The position numbers and the translations under genes were made by a program. Positions 1 to 7,546 of a stretch of DNA of 64,000 nucleotides are shown here, piece after piece. Within the stretch, counting starts at the first letter, position 1. Every line of letters begins with the position of its first letter. A model generated the notes under the pieces. It had not been told where the DNA came from. It saw only the letters and a list, made by a program, of their open reading frames with translations, and ran no database searches. Location: contig NZ_JAHKRM010000006.1 of NCBI RefSeq assembly GCF_019396345.1, positions 389,717 to 453,716 on the forward strand, written 5' to 3'. The stretch comes from Nonomuraea guangzhouensis (GTDB lineage Bacteria > Actinomycetota > Actinomycetes > Streptosporangiales > Streptosporangiaceae).

Positions 1-1
1 G

Positions 2-673
2 CGCCCGGTGCTGGTGGCGGCGGGATACCGGGTGGTGACGATGGACCTGCGAGGCCACGGGGAGTCGTCGGCGGGCTGGGACGACTACTCCCAGTCCGCG
101 GTAGGGGCCGACATCGTGGCCCTCCTGGAGCACCTGGACGCGCCCGCCGTCGTCCTGCTCGGCAACTCCTACGCCGGAGGTGGCATCATCCGCGCGGCCG
201 CCGACGCCCCCGAGCGGGTCGCCGGGATCGTGCCCATCGACGGATTCATCCGGGCCATCCCGCTCAACCTCGCCGTCCGTGCGCTCATCAGGCTGATCGC
301 CTCGTCCCCGCGGCTGTGGAGCGTCTACTACACCACGGCCCATCCGACCGCCAAGCCCGCCGACCTGGCCGAACACCGCGCCAAACTGGTGGCCATGCTG
401 CGCGACCCGCAGCGGCGCGAGGCGATGCGGCGCATGCTGCTCAACCGCGCTCCGGAAGCCGAACAGGTCATCGCGCAGGTCCGCTGCCCGGCGCTGGTCC
501 TCATGGGAGCCAAGGATCCCGACTTCCCCGACCCGGCGGCGGAGGCGCGGACGCAGGCGTCGCTGCTGCGCGGGCAGGCCGTGGTGATCGACGACGCCGG
601 CCACTACCCGATGTCGGAGTTCCCCGAGCGGACAGCAGAGGCCCTGCTGCCCTTCCTGAAGAACGTTTTCTAA
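2..673 (+). CDS. alpha/beta hydrolase, 5' end outside window
   Basis: The reading frame is open from the first base, so the N-terminus with the first beta strands and the oxyanion-hole loop lies upstream. Counting from the GTG codon at 8, the nucleophile elbow reads GNSYAGG with Ser54, the acid is Asp170 in GAKDPDF and the base is His199 in DDAGHYPMSEFP. This is the complete catalytic triad of the alpha/beta hydrolase fold. The family includes lipolactonases, haloperoxidase-like enzymes and ester hydrolases, and the substrate cannot be read from sequence. The GTG at 8 is unlikely to be the true start. The stop overlaps the convergent MmyB-type remnant by four bases. Confidence 0.85.
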   Translation, partial: RPVLVAAGYRVVTMDLRGHGESSAGWDDYSQSAVGADIVALLEHLDAPAVVLLGNSYAGGGIIRAAADAPERVAGIVPIDGFIRAIPLNLAVRALIRLIASSPRLWSVYYTTAHPTAKPADLAEHRAKLVAMLRDPQRREAMRRMLLNRAPEAEQVIAQVRCPALVLMGAKDPDFPDPAAEARTQASLLRGQAVVIDDAGHYPMSEFPERTAEALLPFLKNVF

Positions 674-1320
674 CGCCGGCCGGTCCAGGTGGCCAGGAGC
701 TGGAGCGCGGTGTGGGAGGCCGACCCTTCGTCGGCGGTGTGTACCACCAGGGCTAGTCCGGAGTCGTCCGGCAGGCGCAGGGTCTCGTAGGCCAGCTCGA
801 GCTCGCCGACCAGAGGATGCCGGTACAGGTAGCGCCCGTGTCGTTTGTCCTTCACCTGGTGCTCCGCCCACAGCTGACGGAACTCCGCGCTGGCGGCGGA
901 CAGCTCTTCGATCAGGGCCGCAGTGGACGGGTCGGCGGGTCGGTGACCGGCGTCCAGCCGCAGGAAGCCGACCAGATCGCGGGCCCGTGCCGGCCAATCG
1001 GCGTAGAGCCGGCGCACGCCCTCGTCCAGGAAGTTCAGCCGGGCCAGGTTGCGCCGCTCGGGTGGCAGCGCCCCGAAGTCGATGATCAGCGCGGCGGCCA
1101 ACGGGTTCCAGGCCAGCACGGTGGTGTTGCGGTCGACCAGGTAGGCGGGCACGTCGTGGATCGATGACAGCAGGCGGTAGATGCCTGAGCGCGGAGGCCG
1201 ACGGTCGGCGGCGTCGGGTGCGGTGGCAGGGTCCGGTCGGGCCAAGCGGTGCAGATGGCCGCGTTCGGCGGCGTCCAGCCGCAGAGCGCGGACGACCGCG
1301 TCCAGGAACTTCCGCGGAAA
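670..1320 (-). pseudogene. XRE/MmyB-type regulator, N-terminal HTH missing
   Basis: The protein sequence matches the C-terminal ligand-binding (MmyB) domain of actinobacterial XRE regulators: SIHDVPAYLVDRNTTVLAWN, then AALIIDFGALPPERRNLARL, and the terminal VVHTADEGSASHTALQLLA. The frame continues upstream of the ATG at 1245 through KFLDAVVRALRLDAAERGHL, which is the usual linker between the HTH and the MmyB domain, so the ATG is internal. The roughly 60-70 residue HTH is absent and the frame runs straight into aldo/keto reductase sequence on the other strand. A protein made from 1245 could not bind DNA in the normal way. I read it as one half of a deletion fusion with the reductase remnant next door. 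Confidence 0.75.
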
Positions 1321-1970
1321 AGTGCAGGCTGTGGCCCCACCGGCGAGTCTCTGGAGTACGCCGGTGGCGGGTTTGGAGCAGTGTCACCCAATGCCACGCC
1401 GCTGGAGGAGTACTGGCAGGTCATGGCCAATTTGAAGGCCGAGGAAAGGTCCGGGCGATCGGGCTGTCCAATCACACACCCGACCTGCTTGAGGCCGCCG
1501 AACGGATCGCCCACGTCGATGTCATCCAACCACCGTTCTCCGCGATCAACCGCTCCGCTGCCGCGGAGATCGCCTGGGCCCGCGCCCACGGCACCGGTGT
1601 GATCGTCTACTCACCGCTCCAGTCGGGGCTTCTCACCGGCGCCTTCTCCGCCGAACGAGTGGCGAACCTGCCCGCCGACGACTGGCGCGCGGCCCACGAC
1701 GACTTCACCACCGGTCTAGCCGCCAACCTCCAGCTCGCCGACGCGCTGCGCCCCATCGCCGAACGCCATGGCAGCACCTTGGCCGAGGTCGCCATCGCCT
1801 GGGCACTGGCCTGGCCCGGCGTTACCGGTGCCATCGTCGGCGCCCGCAAGCCGGAGCAGGTCGGCGGATGGATCGGAGCGGGCGCCGTGCGCCTGACCCC
1901 GGCAGACCTCGAGGAGGTCGCCGCCGCGATCACCGCGTCAGGCGCCGGTACCGGCGCCGCCCGGCCGTAA
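1321..1970 (+). pseudogene. aldo/keto reductase, 5' truncated and frameshifted
   Basis: Homology to the C-terminal half of aldo/keto reductases becomes clear near 1384 (TPLEEYWQVMANLKAE) and continues after a frame change (GKVRAIGLSNHTPDLLEAAE) to the family ending IAWALAWPGVTGAIVGARKP. Restoring one G near 1443 rejoins LKAE to GKVRAIGLSN, so this is a single-base deletion. The N-terminal half with the catalytic Asp, Tyr and Lys is missing; the sequence upstream belongs to the divergent MmyB-type remnant. The stretch 1321-1383 has no clear assignment and may hold the junction. The product cannot be a working oxidoreductase. Confidence 0.75.
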
Positions 1971-2002
1971 CGGCCTGCCATCACGCAAGGAGAGCGAAGG
2001 AC

Positions 2003-2299
2003 ATGTCCCTCATTCATCTCACCGAATGCCTGGCCGCGCCGGGGCAGGAAGATCGGCTCCGCACCGCTCTGGAGGCGATGATCGAACCGTCCCTGGACGA
2101 ACCCGGCTGCCTGGCCTATTGCATCTACACCGACCCCAACCGCCCCGCCAGCATGGTGGCAATCGAGGAATGGACCGGCCCCCAGGCCCTCGCGGAGCAT
2201 TACAGCTCACCGCATTTCCGTCACGCCAAGCAGGTTCTGGAGCTGGTCCTGGCCGAGCCGATGACTCTGCGCAGGCTGGTGACCGCCCCCACTAGTTGA
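2003..2299 (+). CDS. antibiotic biosynthesis monooxygenase (ABM) domain protein
   Basis: This 98-residue single-domain protein has the ABM/dimeric alpha-beta barrel pattern: a first strand SLIHLTECLAAPGQED, a helix, then EPGCLAYCIYTDPNRPASMV, the conserved AIEEWTGPQALAEH and a C-terminal helix. Such proteins form dimers and act as quinol monooxygenases, haem-degrading enzymes or polyketide-modifying oxygenases; the substrate is unknown here. The ATG at 2003 follows AAGGAGAGCGAAGG, a good ribosome-binding site, and excludes the long upstream extension. It lies 32 bp after the broken reductase, so the two may once have been an operon. The gene looks intact. Confidence 0.82.
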   Translation: MSLIHLTECLAAPGQEDRLRTALEAMIEPSLDEPGCLAYCIYTDPNRPASMVAIEEWTGPQALAEHYSSPHFRHAKQVLELVLAEPMTLRRLVTAPTS

Positions 2300-2935
2300 T
2301 GTGGGAGGTCTCCGATGTTGATTGGAGTAGCGCGATGGCCTGGCGGGCCCGATCTTCCTCGCTCCGGTTGTGCAGTCGGATGGCCTGGCCGGGGTCGCCC
2401 AGGGTCGCGGCGATCCCGGCCGGGCTGTTGAGCGCCTTGGTTGCCGATTGCCCGTGACAGTTCCAGCGCCTGGCGATGCAGGTCGGCCGCGCGCGTACTG
2501 GCCGAGTCGCTCGTGGGCGATGCCGAGGTAGTCCAGCGTCACGGCCTCGCCGAACCGGTCGCCGAGATCACGGAAGAGCTCAAAGGCGCGCAGGCTCGCC
2601 TCCACGGCCTGCTCGTGGTCGCCGCCGTCCGGATAAACCCCGCCCAAGCCGACCAGTGTCCGCGCTTGACCTCGCAGGTCTTCGGACGTACGGCATGCGG
2701 CCAGAGCTCGATCGAAGTGCTCACGGGCGACGTCATGGCTGCCCTGCACCCGATGCACCCAGCCGAGGTCGGTCAGTCGGTTCGGTCCTCGCGGATAGGG
2801 CGGCCCGCAGCGCCTTGCCGTACAGAACGAGAGCGTTGTCGTGGTAAGCGCTGTCGGGGTAGAGCACGTGCATGGCGGCCGACGCCGTGGCCAGCTGGTG
2901 GCCGAGCAGCCGGGTCAACGCCGCGTGGGCGACGG
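2292..2935 (-). pseudogene. TPR-domain regulator fragment (AfsR/NB-ARC type), frameshifted
   Basis: Three pieces in different frames read in order along the minus strand: ALTRLLGHQLATASAAMHVL (near 2930-2870), then VQGSHDVAREHFDRALAACR with LDYLGIAHERLGQYAR (about 2755-2510), then DRARQAIALLQSTSETSHIN before a TAG at 2292. These match the leader of the TPR part, TPR units and C-terminus of NB-ARC/TPR regulators of the AfsR family. At least two frame changes separate them, and neither the DNA-binding nor the ATPase domain is present. A compositionally similar intact paralogue lies at 36049-39144. No function is expected. Confidence 0.65.
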
Positions 2936-3039
2936 TCTTACCGGGCCGGCCGGCAGCAGCCCTGCCGTACGGTCGCAGGGTTCGTCGCGGGGCGGCGGCA
3001 TCTCGTGGTTCGGCCGCGCGCACGGCTGGGCCGCCGACT

Positions 3040-3153
3040 CGGCGCGCCTTCGAGATCGTCGACGCCGACGGCGAGGTGGTGCGGGTCACCGGCGAGTCCG
3101 ACAGCGAGCTGTTCTGGGCGCTGCGCGGCGGCGATCTCGGGACCGACGTGGAC
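3040..3153 (+). pseudogene. FAD-linked oxidase (BBE-type) scrap
   Basis: About 38 codons read AFEIVDADGEVVRVTGESDS followed by ELFWALRGG. This is the hallmark of the FAD-binding domain of berberine-bridge-like oxidoreductases, where such a segment normally leads into GGGGNFGVVT. The match stops after GGD and nothing recognisable flanks it, so this is an isolated internal fragment of a protein normally about 450 residues long. It sits between two other gene ruins, which marks 0.7-3.2 kb as a decay zone. Confidence 0.6.
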
Positions 3154-3193
3154 GCGGGCTGAGACGGACCTACCCGGTGTGCTGGCGACGCCT

Positions 3194-3721
3194 TCAACGA
3201 CGGCCTGGCACCGCGATGCTTGCGAGTGCGTCGACAGCTTCCTGGAACTGGCGGCGCCATCGTGAGGCGAGCATCGGCTTGGTCAGTCCGATGACTGTGC
3301 CGTTGAAGACCTCGGTGTTGCCGATTCGGGTTCCTCCTCCAGTTCGCGCGGTGAAGGTCCACAAATGGCAGGACCGTACACCGTTGGCGTCACCAGTCCA
3401 GGAGGCGCGACGGGCGGGCTCGGCGATGCCGACGGTGACATGGTCGGTGGTGGTCCCGGCGGGAAAACCGAGGCGAAGGGTCTGGTCGAAGGTCGCACCC
3501 ACTGCGAATCCGGGCGCTCCGGTCCACTCGGTGGCCTGGTGCAACGGCGACCAGGACGGCCAGTTGCTCAGGTCGCTCCAGAGCGTCCAGACGTCGTGCG
3601 GGTCGGCTGGGCTGTCGGTTGTTGCGGCGACGATAAGCGTCTTCCAGTCGGGCCGGGTTACGCCGATCCCGTCTAGGCAGAACTGGACATCCTGGTGGGT
3701 GGCTAGGTTCTGACTCGCCAT
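3194..3721 (-). CDS. SRPBCC (START-like) family protein
   Basis: The 175-residue product has the polyketide-cyclase/START-like pattern: a first strand WKTLIVAATTDSPADPHDVW, then TLWSDLSNWPSWSPL, a central GATFDQTLRLGFPAG, and a long C-terminal helix FQEAVDALASI. Members bind hydrophobic ligands in a helix-grip cavity; the ligand is unknown. The ATG at 3721 is preceded by GAGGAG at good spacing. The TTG six bases upstream would overlap that site, so I prefer the ATG. It is transcribed divergently from the XRE-cupin regulator at 3783 across about 60 bp, an arrangement that suggests control by that regulator. Confidence 0.75.
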   Translation of the reverse strand: MASQNLATHQDVQFCLDGIGVTRPDWKTLIVAATTDSPADPHDVWTLWSDLSNWPSWSPLHQATEWTGAPGFAVGATFDQTLRLGFPAGTTTDHVTVGIAEPARRASWTGDANGVRSCHLWTFTARTGGGTRIGNTEVFNGTVIGLTKPMLASRWRRQFQEAVDALASIAVPGRR

Positions 3722-3741
3722 GTTCAACTCTCCTCGGGTAC

Positions 3742-3763
3742 ATTATCCTGGATTACGGATATA
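3742..3763. promoter_or_regulatory. imperfect inverted repeat between divergent genes
   Basis: ATTATCC at 3742 faces GGATATA at 3757 with eight bases between them, in an A/T-rich patch that stands out from its surroundings. It lies between the SRPBCC gene and the XRE-cupin regulator and could hold both promoters plus an operator for the regulator. The symmetry is imperfect, so the operator role is an inference. Confidence 0.35.
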
Positions 3764-3782
3764 AAATCTTGGACATGGAGGC

Positions 3783-4388
3783 GTGGAGTTGTCAACAGAT
3801 CCAGCAGAGGCGGTCAGTGCGACGTTGGCGGCGAATCTGCGGGCGGGAAGAAGAGAGCGCGGATGGCGCTTGGAAGACCTCGCCTCTCGCAGCGGTGTCA
3901 GCCGCGGCATGCTCCAGCAGATCGAAACGGGTCAGACCAATCCTTCTATCGCGACGGTCGCCCGTATCTGCTCCACACTCGGGATCACCATCGGACAGCT
4001 CGTCGAGCCGCCGGAAGACCTCGGCCGCGTGACGCCCGCCGCTGACATCGACGTTCGGCGAGCTGGACGCGCCAGCGAGGCGAGGCTGCTCATCAACGAT
4101 GGGCAAGCGCCTTTTGTCGAGCTATGGGACTTCGTCATCGCGCCGAACGACGAGATCAGCTCGCATGCCCATCCCGTCGGCACTCGCGAGTTGATCCACC
4201 TGCATCAGGGAGAACTGGTGGTGGAAGTCGGCGGGGCCACGTTCCACGTCGCGGAAGGCGGGTCCATACGCATCCGAGGCGACCGAGCCCATCTGTACCG
4301 AAACCCGACCGCTGAGACGCTCCGACTCACCATGACCGTGGTCTACTCCGGCAACCAGGACCCGCGCTACGCCCGGCCCGCCACCTGA
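3783..4388 (+). CDS. XRE-cupin transcriptional regulator
   Basis: The 201-residue protein combines a Cro/CI-type HTH (about residues 15-70; LASRSGVSRGMLQQIETGQT with the recognition helix around SRGMLQQIE) and a C-terminal cupin barrel (about 115-190; ISSHAHPVGTRELIHLHQGE and GGSIRIRGDRAHLYRNP). This architecture is typical of repressors that sense a small molecule in the cupin, such as amine-degradation and phosphonate regulators. The start is a GTG at 3783. Its divergent neighbour, the SRPBCC gene, is the likeliest target. The gene is intact and of usual length. Confidence 0.88.
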   Translation: MELSTDPAEAVSATLAANLRAGRRERGWRLEDLASRSGVSRGMLQQIETGQTNPSIATVARICSTLGITIGQLVEPPEDLGRVTPAADIDVRRAGRASEARLLINDGQAPFVELWDFVIAPNDEISSHAHPVGTRELIHLHQGELVVEVGGATFHVAEGGSIRIRGDRAHLYRNPTAETLRLTMTVVYSGNQDPRYARPAT

Positions 4389-4535
4389 CTGCGTCCCGCA
4401 TGCTGATGTGCTAGCGGCACCGTGGAGGCAGCTCGTTGCATGCGCTGGTTTCCAACGTCCGACACACCCGGACATGTGATGGCGCTCCCAGATGCCGGTG
4501 CCGGCCTTCCTGCCCTTCACCCATATAGGCGGGGA

Positions 4536-5087
4536 TCACATGCACGGTTCCTCCTTTTCTCCGATGGTGCTCACCGCGATCTCTGCCTCATCTTGCGGTG
4601 AGACCTCGAAGTAACCGTCATAGAACGGTTCGGCGAAGTCGCGGGCAATCGACTCCGCGAGCCACGACGCGAAGGTGATGTCCTGAGGGAAGAGCGCGTG
4701 ATCCAAGCAACACAGATTGGGGTTCCATCCCCACATCGTGCCCTCGGGATCGCGGCAATCCAGCAGTGACGCGATTGCACACCCCCAGTCCAACAACTGG
4801 ATCATGCCCGCGCATCGTCCGTAGGACTCGGTTCGAAACGCCAAAGCCGATTCAGTTATGTCCGCGAAGATGTCGCTTTTCCAGAAGTCATACCCCCGTA
4901 CACCGATGATGCCGCCGCGAGGACCGAAACCTCCGTTCCCCACCTCCAGATACAACCGCCGTAGCAGCGAAGGAAGCGGGTAACCGATGGCCTCTTCAGC
5001 CTCAGCGACCGCCTCGGTCGAGGCCACCGGTAGTACATCAGGCCCAAGGTCTGACCGTATCGCTTCCAAGATCTCATCTTCGGTCAT
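4536..5087 (-). CDS. SUKH (SMI1/KNR4) family protein, putative immunity protein
   Basis: The 183-residue product begins MTEDEILEAIRSDLG and carries the SUKH signature EEAIGYPLPSLLRRLYLEVG followed by NGGFGP, then the GIIGVRGYDFW and C-terminal aspartate-rich segments normal for the superfamily. SUKH proteins are often immunity proteins against polymorphic toxins, and also occur as orphan genes in accessory islands. No toxin is adjacent, so this is an orphan. The open frame extends further upstream, but that part lacks SUKH character and the ATG at 5087 begins the domain. It lies immediately before the first tRNA-Gly-derived scar. Confidence 0.82.
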   Translation of the reverse strand: MTEDEILEAIRSDLGPDVLPVASTEAVAEAEEAIGYPLPSLLRRLYLEVGNGGFGPRGGIIGVRGYDFWKSDIFADITESALAFRTESYGRCAGMIQLLDWGCAIASLLDCRDPEGTMWGWNPNLCCLDHALFPQDITFASWLAESIARDFAEPFYDGYFEVSPQDEAEIAVSTIGEKEEPCM

Positions 5088-5214
5088 GATCTGCACTCCG
5101 CGTGCGGGGACCGCTGGAGGAAGCGCCAGAAGTCTTCTACGTCCATAAGGCTGCATGCTGTCAGCTTCGACCGATAATGCCACAACACAGAGGCATCGAC
5201 CGCGTGCCAGATCC

Positions 5215-5366
5215 GTGCCAGAACGAGCGGCGATCAGCGGTGAATCACGGAGACTCAGGGTCACTCGACCAGTCTCGACCTGCACCTCCGTTTTGCAGCT
5301 CAGCAGGGCAAGATCCCTGCAATTCCCAAGCTGACAGCGCGGGTTCGATTCCCGTCACCCGCTCCA
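5215..5366 (+). repeat. scar A: arm type 1 plus tRNA-Gly(CCC) 3' half
   Basis: Bases 5323-5366 reproduce the 3' half of a tRNA-Gly(CCC): anticodon loop TTCCCAA, 3' anticodon stem AGCTG, variable region, T arm GGGTTCGATTCCC and acceptor strand CACCCGCTCCA. The 5' half is missing; the bases before the loop (CCCTGCAA) do not pair. Upstream, 5215-5274 is a type 1 arm, GTGCCAGAACGAGCGGCGAT then a GACTCAGGGTCACTCGACC block. This is what a displaced 3' half at an element end (attR) looks like after integration into a tRNA gene. It is not a functional tRNA. The 5088-5438 gap holds nothing else. Confidence 0.85.
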
Positions 5367-5438
5367 CAACGAAGGCTCAGTTCAGAGCTGGCATGGTCGA
5401 AGCTCTGAACTACTTGGCTGCGGACCGGCGCACCTTTC

Positions 5439-5771
5439 TCAGGCGACTTTCCAGGTTCGGTCGCCGAGCGTTGCTACGAGATCCAAATGGCCCCCGAGTG
5501 CAGCGATGTACTCTCGCACGACGTCGATGCCGGATACCTCGCCATGTTCAATCTTGGAGATGCGAGCTTGGCTGACTCCCAAGATGTCGGCGAGTTCAGC
5601 CTGAGTGACACCGGCGGCCTGACGGATCTCGGCGAGCTGGAATCCGCGGACATACGCTTCGCGGCGTTCACGCGCGACGGCTTCCCCAGCAGCGCGTTCC
5701 GTCTCGTCTCGCGGGTCGAGGGCTGCCGCCTTGGCCTTGACATCCGACCACTTGCTGTACCGAGTGCTCAT
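5439..5771 (-). CDS. HigA-type XRE antitoxin
   Basis: The 110-residue protein carries a C-terminal Cro/CI HTH, about residues 47-95: QLAEIRQAAGVTQAELADIL and GVSQARISKIEHGEVSGIDV. The N-terminal half is a charged helix, as in HigA antitoxins that are fused to a short wrapping segment. It is the second gene of a pair and starts inside the stop of the upstream toxin gene (ATGA overlap at 5768-5771), so translation is coupled. The expected role is to bind and neutralise the toxin and to repress the operon. The toxin-first order is characteristic of HigBA rather than RelBE. Confidence 0.85.
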   Translation of the reverse strand: MSTRYSKWSDVKAKAAALDPRDETERAAGEAVARERREAYVRGFQLAEIRQAAGVTQAELADILGVSQARISKIEHGEVSGIDVVREYIAALGGHLDLVATLGDRTWKVA

Positions 5772-6148
5772 CGCTCCTCCTGCTCTTCTTGCTTGAGCGT
5801 GATCAAGTGCTGGGCAAATCGTTCATCAGCCAGTGGTATCGCCTCCCGATACCAGCGGTTCCAGTTGCCGGCCTTATCGCCGGCCACCAGAAAGATCGCT
5901 TCCCGTGCCGGATCGAAGCAGAACAGCATCCGGATCTCACTCGTCCCCGATGAGGGCGGACGTAGTTCCTTCATGTTGTGGTACTGGCTGCCCTGTACCC
6001 GGTCGACCAGAGGACGGCGCGCCGTTGGGCCTTCCTCCGCGAGCTGATCGATCGCGTCCTTGATCAGGTCTGCAGTCTCCGGATCGGTTGCGCATATGGT
6101 CAGATACCATGCCTCGACCTCCGGATGAAGGCTGACCTCCCAGCTCAT
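5768..6148 (-). CDS. HigB/RelE-superfamily toxin (Gp49-like)
   Basis: The 126-residue protein reads WEVSLHPEVEAWYLTICATD at its start, then QLAEEGPTARRPLVDRVQGS and YHNMKELRP, then the core strand EIRMLFCFDPAREAIFLVAG and the C-terminal NWNRWYREAIPLADERF. This is the pattern of phage-derived Gp49-like/HigB ribosome-dependent mRNA interferases. Basic residues Arg and Lys lie at the usual positions (KELRP; IRMLF). It is followed by its HigA partner with a 4-bp overlap. The pair occupies almost the whole interval between scars A and B. A/T-rich sequence just upstream (6149-6185) is the likely promoter. Confidence 0.85.
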   Translation of the reverse strand: MSWEVSLHPEVEAWYLTICATDPETADLIKDAIDQLAEEGPTARRPLVDRVQGSQYHNMKELRPPSSGTSEIRMLFCFDPAREAIFLVAGDKAGNWNRWYREAIPLADERFAQHLITLKQEEQEER

Positions 6149-6199
6149 GCAGCTATTATAACCATCTAGTCATATTCTCCATATCAGCATCCTGCTTCT

Positions 6200-6423
6200 C
6201 CTTCGGGCGGGTCGACGGTGGACGGGATGATCAGGCGGACGGCGTGCGCGCGTCGCGCGGGAAACACCAGGGTCGCGGGCTGATCGCCGTGCCATTAGTG
6301 TGCCATTAAGGGTGGTAACGAGGGGTCAACCATGGTCCCTCACGACCGGCCTCAGACCCAGGTCAACGTCCCTACGAGGCAAGATCTCTGCAATTCCCAA
6401 GCCGATTCCCGTCACCCGCTCCA
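6200..6423 (+). repeat. scar B: arm type 2 plus internally deleted tRNA-Gly 3' half
   Basis: Bases 6394-6423 read TTCCCAAGC joined directly to CGATTCCCGTCACCCGCTCC and a final A. Relative to scar A, about 15 bases covering the variable region and 5' T stem are missing. The upstream ~190 bases form a type 2 arm: CTTCGGGCGGGTCGACGG, GACGGGATGATCAGG, GTGCCATTA twice, then GAGGGGTCAACCATGGTCCC. The same arm recurs at scar C. The flank after the CCA (6424-6459) is identical to that at 19407-19442. Confidence 0.8.
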
Positions 6424-6564
6424 CAAGCAAGGCCTTCTCCAATAGGCGCTTCGCGCTCAAGAGCTCAGACAGTGTTCGGTGCGGGCGCGGCTCCCACACC
6501 CCGCCAACTGCGTCGCCTTCGCCGTGGGGGGCGCTTCGCGCCGATCAAGCTCAGACTGTGTCTA

Positions 6565-6612
6565 TTGGGGCTCCCGCCCCAAACCCCAAGTCGAGGGGCT
6601 GCCGCCCCTCGA
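6565..6612 (+). terminator. two adjacent perfect hairpins
   Basis: TTGGGG at 6565-6570 pairs with CCCCAA at 6577-6582, and TCGAGGGGC at 6591-6599 pairs with GCCCCTCGA at 6604-6612 around a TGCC loop. No T run follows, so they may be weak terminators or stability elements. They fall in the gene-free stretch 6149-6866, which otherwise holds scar B and G/C-rich sequence with no gene I can support. Related G/C-rich text often follows tRNA genes in actinomycetes. Confidence 0.5.
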
Positions 6613-6866
6613 ACTCCCCGACCGCTTGGCCATCTGGGGTGGCTACCTCGTTGCCCCGAGCCGAATCCGGGTGGCCTGTCGTCGAGTACTGTCCACCACC
6701 TGAACACGATCGCGCCCCGCAACCGATCACAAGAAATGAACCAGAACCCAGTGGGGAGCTCCACCTTCACCCCTGACCCTTGGCCCGCTTCCCTGCCCGG
6801 TGGGACGACGACGGGACGATCAGGCAGGGGTTACGTGAGTGACATGGCGGGAGTTACTGTCGCCTC

Positions 6867-7235
6867 ATGGAGTCTCGATCACCGTTGATCACGCATATCT
6901 CATGGGGGAGGATGGTGGTCGACGGCTTGGGTGAGGGCAAGGACTTCAAGCTTTATCCCGGTGGCGGAAGGCCCTGGGACTGGAGCGAGACCGGCACGAG
7001 GCACAAGCCCGGTATCCAACCCTCGGACGTTCAGGAGCTCCTCGACAGAGGCAGTGAAGTGATCGTTCTTTCCCGAGGTATGCACCTGGTCTTGGAGACC
7101 TGCCCTGAGACCCTGGATCTCTTGAAGGCCCAGGGTATCGAGGTGTATGTCGAGGAGACCACCGTGGCTGTCCACCGTTACAACAGGCTGGCTGAGTCCG
7201 TTCCTGTTGGAGGCCTGTTCCACTCCACCTGTTGA
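6867..7235 (+). CDS. Mth938-like domain-containing protein
   Basis: The 122-residue protein matches the Mth938/NDUFAF3-like fold throughout: SPLITHISWGRMVVDGLG, then GKDFKLYPGGGRPWDWSETG, TRHKPGIQPSDVQELLDRG, VIVLSRGMHLVLETCPETLD and the terminal PVGGLFHSTC. The family is widespread and its biochemical role in bacteria is unknown; the mitochondrial homologue assists complex I assembly. Length and motifs are normal and the gene appears intact. The ATG at 6867 opens the conserved region. The next gene starts 20 bp after its stop on the same strand. Confidence 0.85.
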   Translation: MESRSPLITHISWGRMVVDGLGEGKDFKLYPGGGRPWDWSETGTRHKPGIQPSDVQELLDRGSEVIVLSRGMHLVLETCPETLDLLKAQGIEVYVEETTVAVHRYNRLAESVPVGGLFHSTC

Positions 7236-7255
7236 TGGCGTGCGGGCATTCGTCG

Positions 7256-7546
7256 GTGAGTGATCCATGGGACGCCATTGATGATCAGATCCTCGAAGCG
7301 CGCATCATCCAGGCCCTGATGGTGATTCGAGATCACTCCGGCAGCACGCTCCACGAAGCCATCGACAGGTTCAGGGAGCGCTACGACTATCTCCGCGAGA
7401 CTCGTTCAGACGTCTTCACCACGCCCACGGGAAGCATGGGCGCGGCTTCTACTCCTGAGTGGTTCTACGGGCGACAAGTGGCCCCACCTACGCGTGGACG
7501 GTGGCCCCATCCTGTGATCGGAGAAGTACGTTCCGCTGAGTTTTGA
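7256..7546 (+). CDS. small uncharacterised protein, 3' end probably frameshifted
   Basis: Starting at GTG 7256, the product begins VSDPWDAIDDQILEARIIQA and continues LMVIRDHSGSTLHEAIDRFR and ERYDYLRETRSDVFTTP. It is helical and charged and I do not recognise its family. After residue ~60 the reading looks wrong. Adding one C near 7430 would give an ending HGKHGRGFYS with a stop at 7456-7458, which looks like a natural C-terminus. As written, the frame runs into the left inverted repeat of the element at 7476. The gene is therefore either slightly damaged or extended by chance. Confidence 0.5.
   Translation: MSDPWDAIDDQILEARIIQALMVIRDHSGSTLHEAIDRFRERYDYLRETRSDVFTTPTGSMGAASTPEWFYGRQVAPPTRGRWPHPVIGEVRSAEF

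Noticed and set aside
5323..5366. A functional tRNA-Gly gene at scar A or any other scar.
   Set aside because: The 5' half (acceptor 5' strand, D arm and 5' anticodon stem) is absent at every copy; the bases before the anticodon loop do not pair.
6200..6400. Type 2 arm as the coding end of an integrase gene.
   Set aside because: No frame through the arm gives integrase C-terminal motifs (R-x-x-R or the active-site Tyr), and stops occur in all frames among copies.
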